A stretch of 64,000 bases of DNA, taken from positions 682,001-746,000 of the forward strand of contig NZ_OZ034915.1 of the NCBI RefSeq assembly GCF_964030655.1, in the 5' to 3' direction. Position 1 is the stretch's first letter; every line of letters starts with the position of its first letter. The position numbers and the translations under genes were made by a program. The notes beneath the pieces were generated by a model. It saw nothing but the letters and a program-made list of their open reading frames with translations. It ran no database searches and was not told where the DNA came from. Below are positions 63,449-64,000 of the stretch, in pieces. This DNA is from Spiroplasma endosymbiont of Poecilobothrus nobilitatus (GTDB lineage: Bacteria; Bacillota_I; Bacilli_A; Mycoplasmatales; Mycoplasmataceae).

Positions 63449-64000
63449 TTTAATTTTGTAGAAAACTCTTGATGAAATAAAAAAAATCATCAATATGATA
63501 ACTTTAAAAGAAAATTATATAAACTTTGATAGTAAGAAAAAAGTTGAGGTTTGTAAGTATAACAAACAAAATTAAATTTACTTTTTAATTAAGTAATGCA
63601 AAAAAAATGCTTAATATTAGGTTTTTAGTAAATTTATTTAATTTGTTTAGTTGTTTTTATTTATATTTTTTTGTAAAATATCAACTTTTGTAATGCTATC
63701 TAAACTTTTAATATTGTTATTTAACTTTTTTATACGTTAAAATATAATACCGATGATTGTTGGTTTGGTGTTAAACCTTTATGCTGGTATTTTAATTTTC
63801 AGAGATTTAAATAATTTTGAATGTTCGTGAAACCTAAGCCATGATGATGAATTAATGATTCTTTAAGATTTGATTGTAATTTACTAATTTTATTTAACTT
63901 CCGATAACTAGCATCAGGATTTGTACTAGTTTTAGTTTCTAATAAAATAGAATTTGTTTTTTTTGCTACTAATAAATATAATGGTTGCATGTCAGAAATA
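63449..64000 (-). mobile_element. IS1595-like element copy A9 (partial at window edge)
   Basis: Reverse-oriented right end of family A from TTTAATTTTGTAG at 63449, running off the window. Readable transposase C-terminus includes 'NPDASYRKLNKISKLQSNL'. Interrupted at 63528-63700 by a small element with 8-bp duplication. Confidence 0.88.
63528..63700. mobile_element. MITE-like 173-bp element
   Basis: Flanked by an 8-bp duplication TAAACTTT (63520-63527, 63701-63708) within copy A9. Ends GATAGTAAGAAAAAAGTTGA and, inverted, GATAGCATTACAAAAGTTGA match at 16 of 20 positions. No coding capacity; an internal stem GTTTGT/ACAAAC lies near the left end. These ends differ from those of families A, B and C. 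Confidence 0.85.

Overview
The window is AT-rich (low GC) and reads through many in-frame TGA codons where conserved proteins have Trp (RpoC, FusA, Tuf, AtpA, Rnr, MetK), so it uses genetic code 4. The gene content is that of a wall-less mollicute: a PotCD fusion, YlxM next to FtsY, a secG-rnr-smpB cluster, a full F-type ATP synthase operon and a remnant of a spiroplasmavirus-type IS30 transposase. The best fit is a Spiroplasma chromosome, probably of the Citri group. The genome looks as if it is decaying: at least eight host genes are broken, and about 18 insertion-sequence copies or fragments interrupt or bracket host genes.

Layout. 1-10.1 kb: end of rpoB, rpoC, an IS1595-like element with a nested deleted IS3, then the str operon (rpsL, rpsG, fusA) and tuf. 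10.1-14.1 kb: lemA and a DUF3137 pseudogene split by IS copies. 14.1-18.3 kb: a small unknown leftward operon, a 12-bp x 7 tandem array, and a 990-residue degenerate E2-like protein. 18.3-31.4 kb: IS copies, a decayed phospho-beta-glucosidase locus, an intact DUF402 gene, an IS30/SpV1-like pseudogene, tRNA-His, a YigZ pseudogene, a MupG/DUF871 pseudogene and a dead secreted-protein gene. 31.5-39.0 kb: upp and atpI-B-E-F-H-A-G-D-C. 39.0-41.6 kb: nested IS remnants. 41.6-46.4 kb: two HAD phosphatases, secG, rnr, smpB. 46.4-50.8 kb: small interrupted genes, an inverted IS3 pair and an IS1595-like copy. 50.8-63.4 kb: an unknown protein, a frameshifted alcohol dehydrogenase, ftsY-ylxM-ymdB, an alpha/beta hydrolase, a SAM-I-like riboswitch plus metK, a third HAD phosphatase, an XRE-cupin regulator and potA-potB-potCD. 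63.4-64.0 kb: an IS1595-like end carrying a MITE-like insert.

Three mobile families dominate. Family A is IS1595-like: about 1142 bp, zinc-ribbon plus DDE transposase, ends CTTTAATTTTGTAGAAAACT, 8-9 bp target duplication; A1-A9. Family B is IS3-type: about 1222 bp, orfA/orfB with a run-of-A slip site, 3-bp target duplication; B1-B8. Family C is a second IS3-type element, present as two truncated copies. No family A copy fully visible here has an intact, catalytically complete transposase. Only B4 has both IS3 frames open.

Most unusual points: the upp-atp block lies between two inverted IS3 copies whose outer flanks are the two halves of one IS1595-like element, with a shared TAG; two long perfect palindromes lie at broken transposon ends; an E2-like protein lacks both the lipoyl lysine and the catalytic histidine; a 12-bp tandem array sits between two divergent units; a 173-bp MITE-like element has an 8-bp target duplication; and atpC appears to have lost its C-terminal domain.
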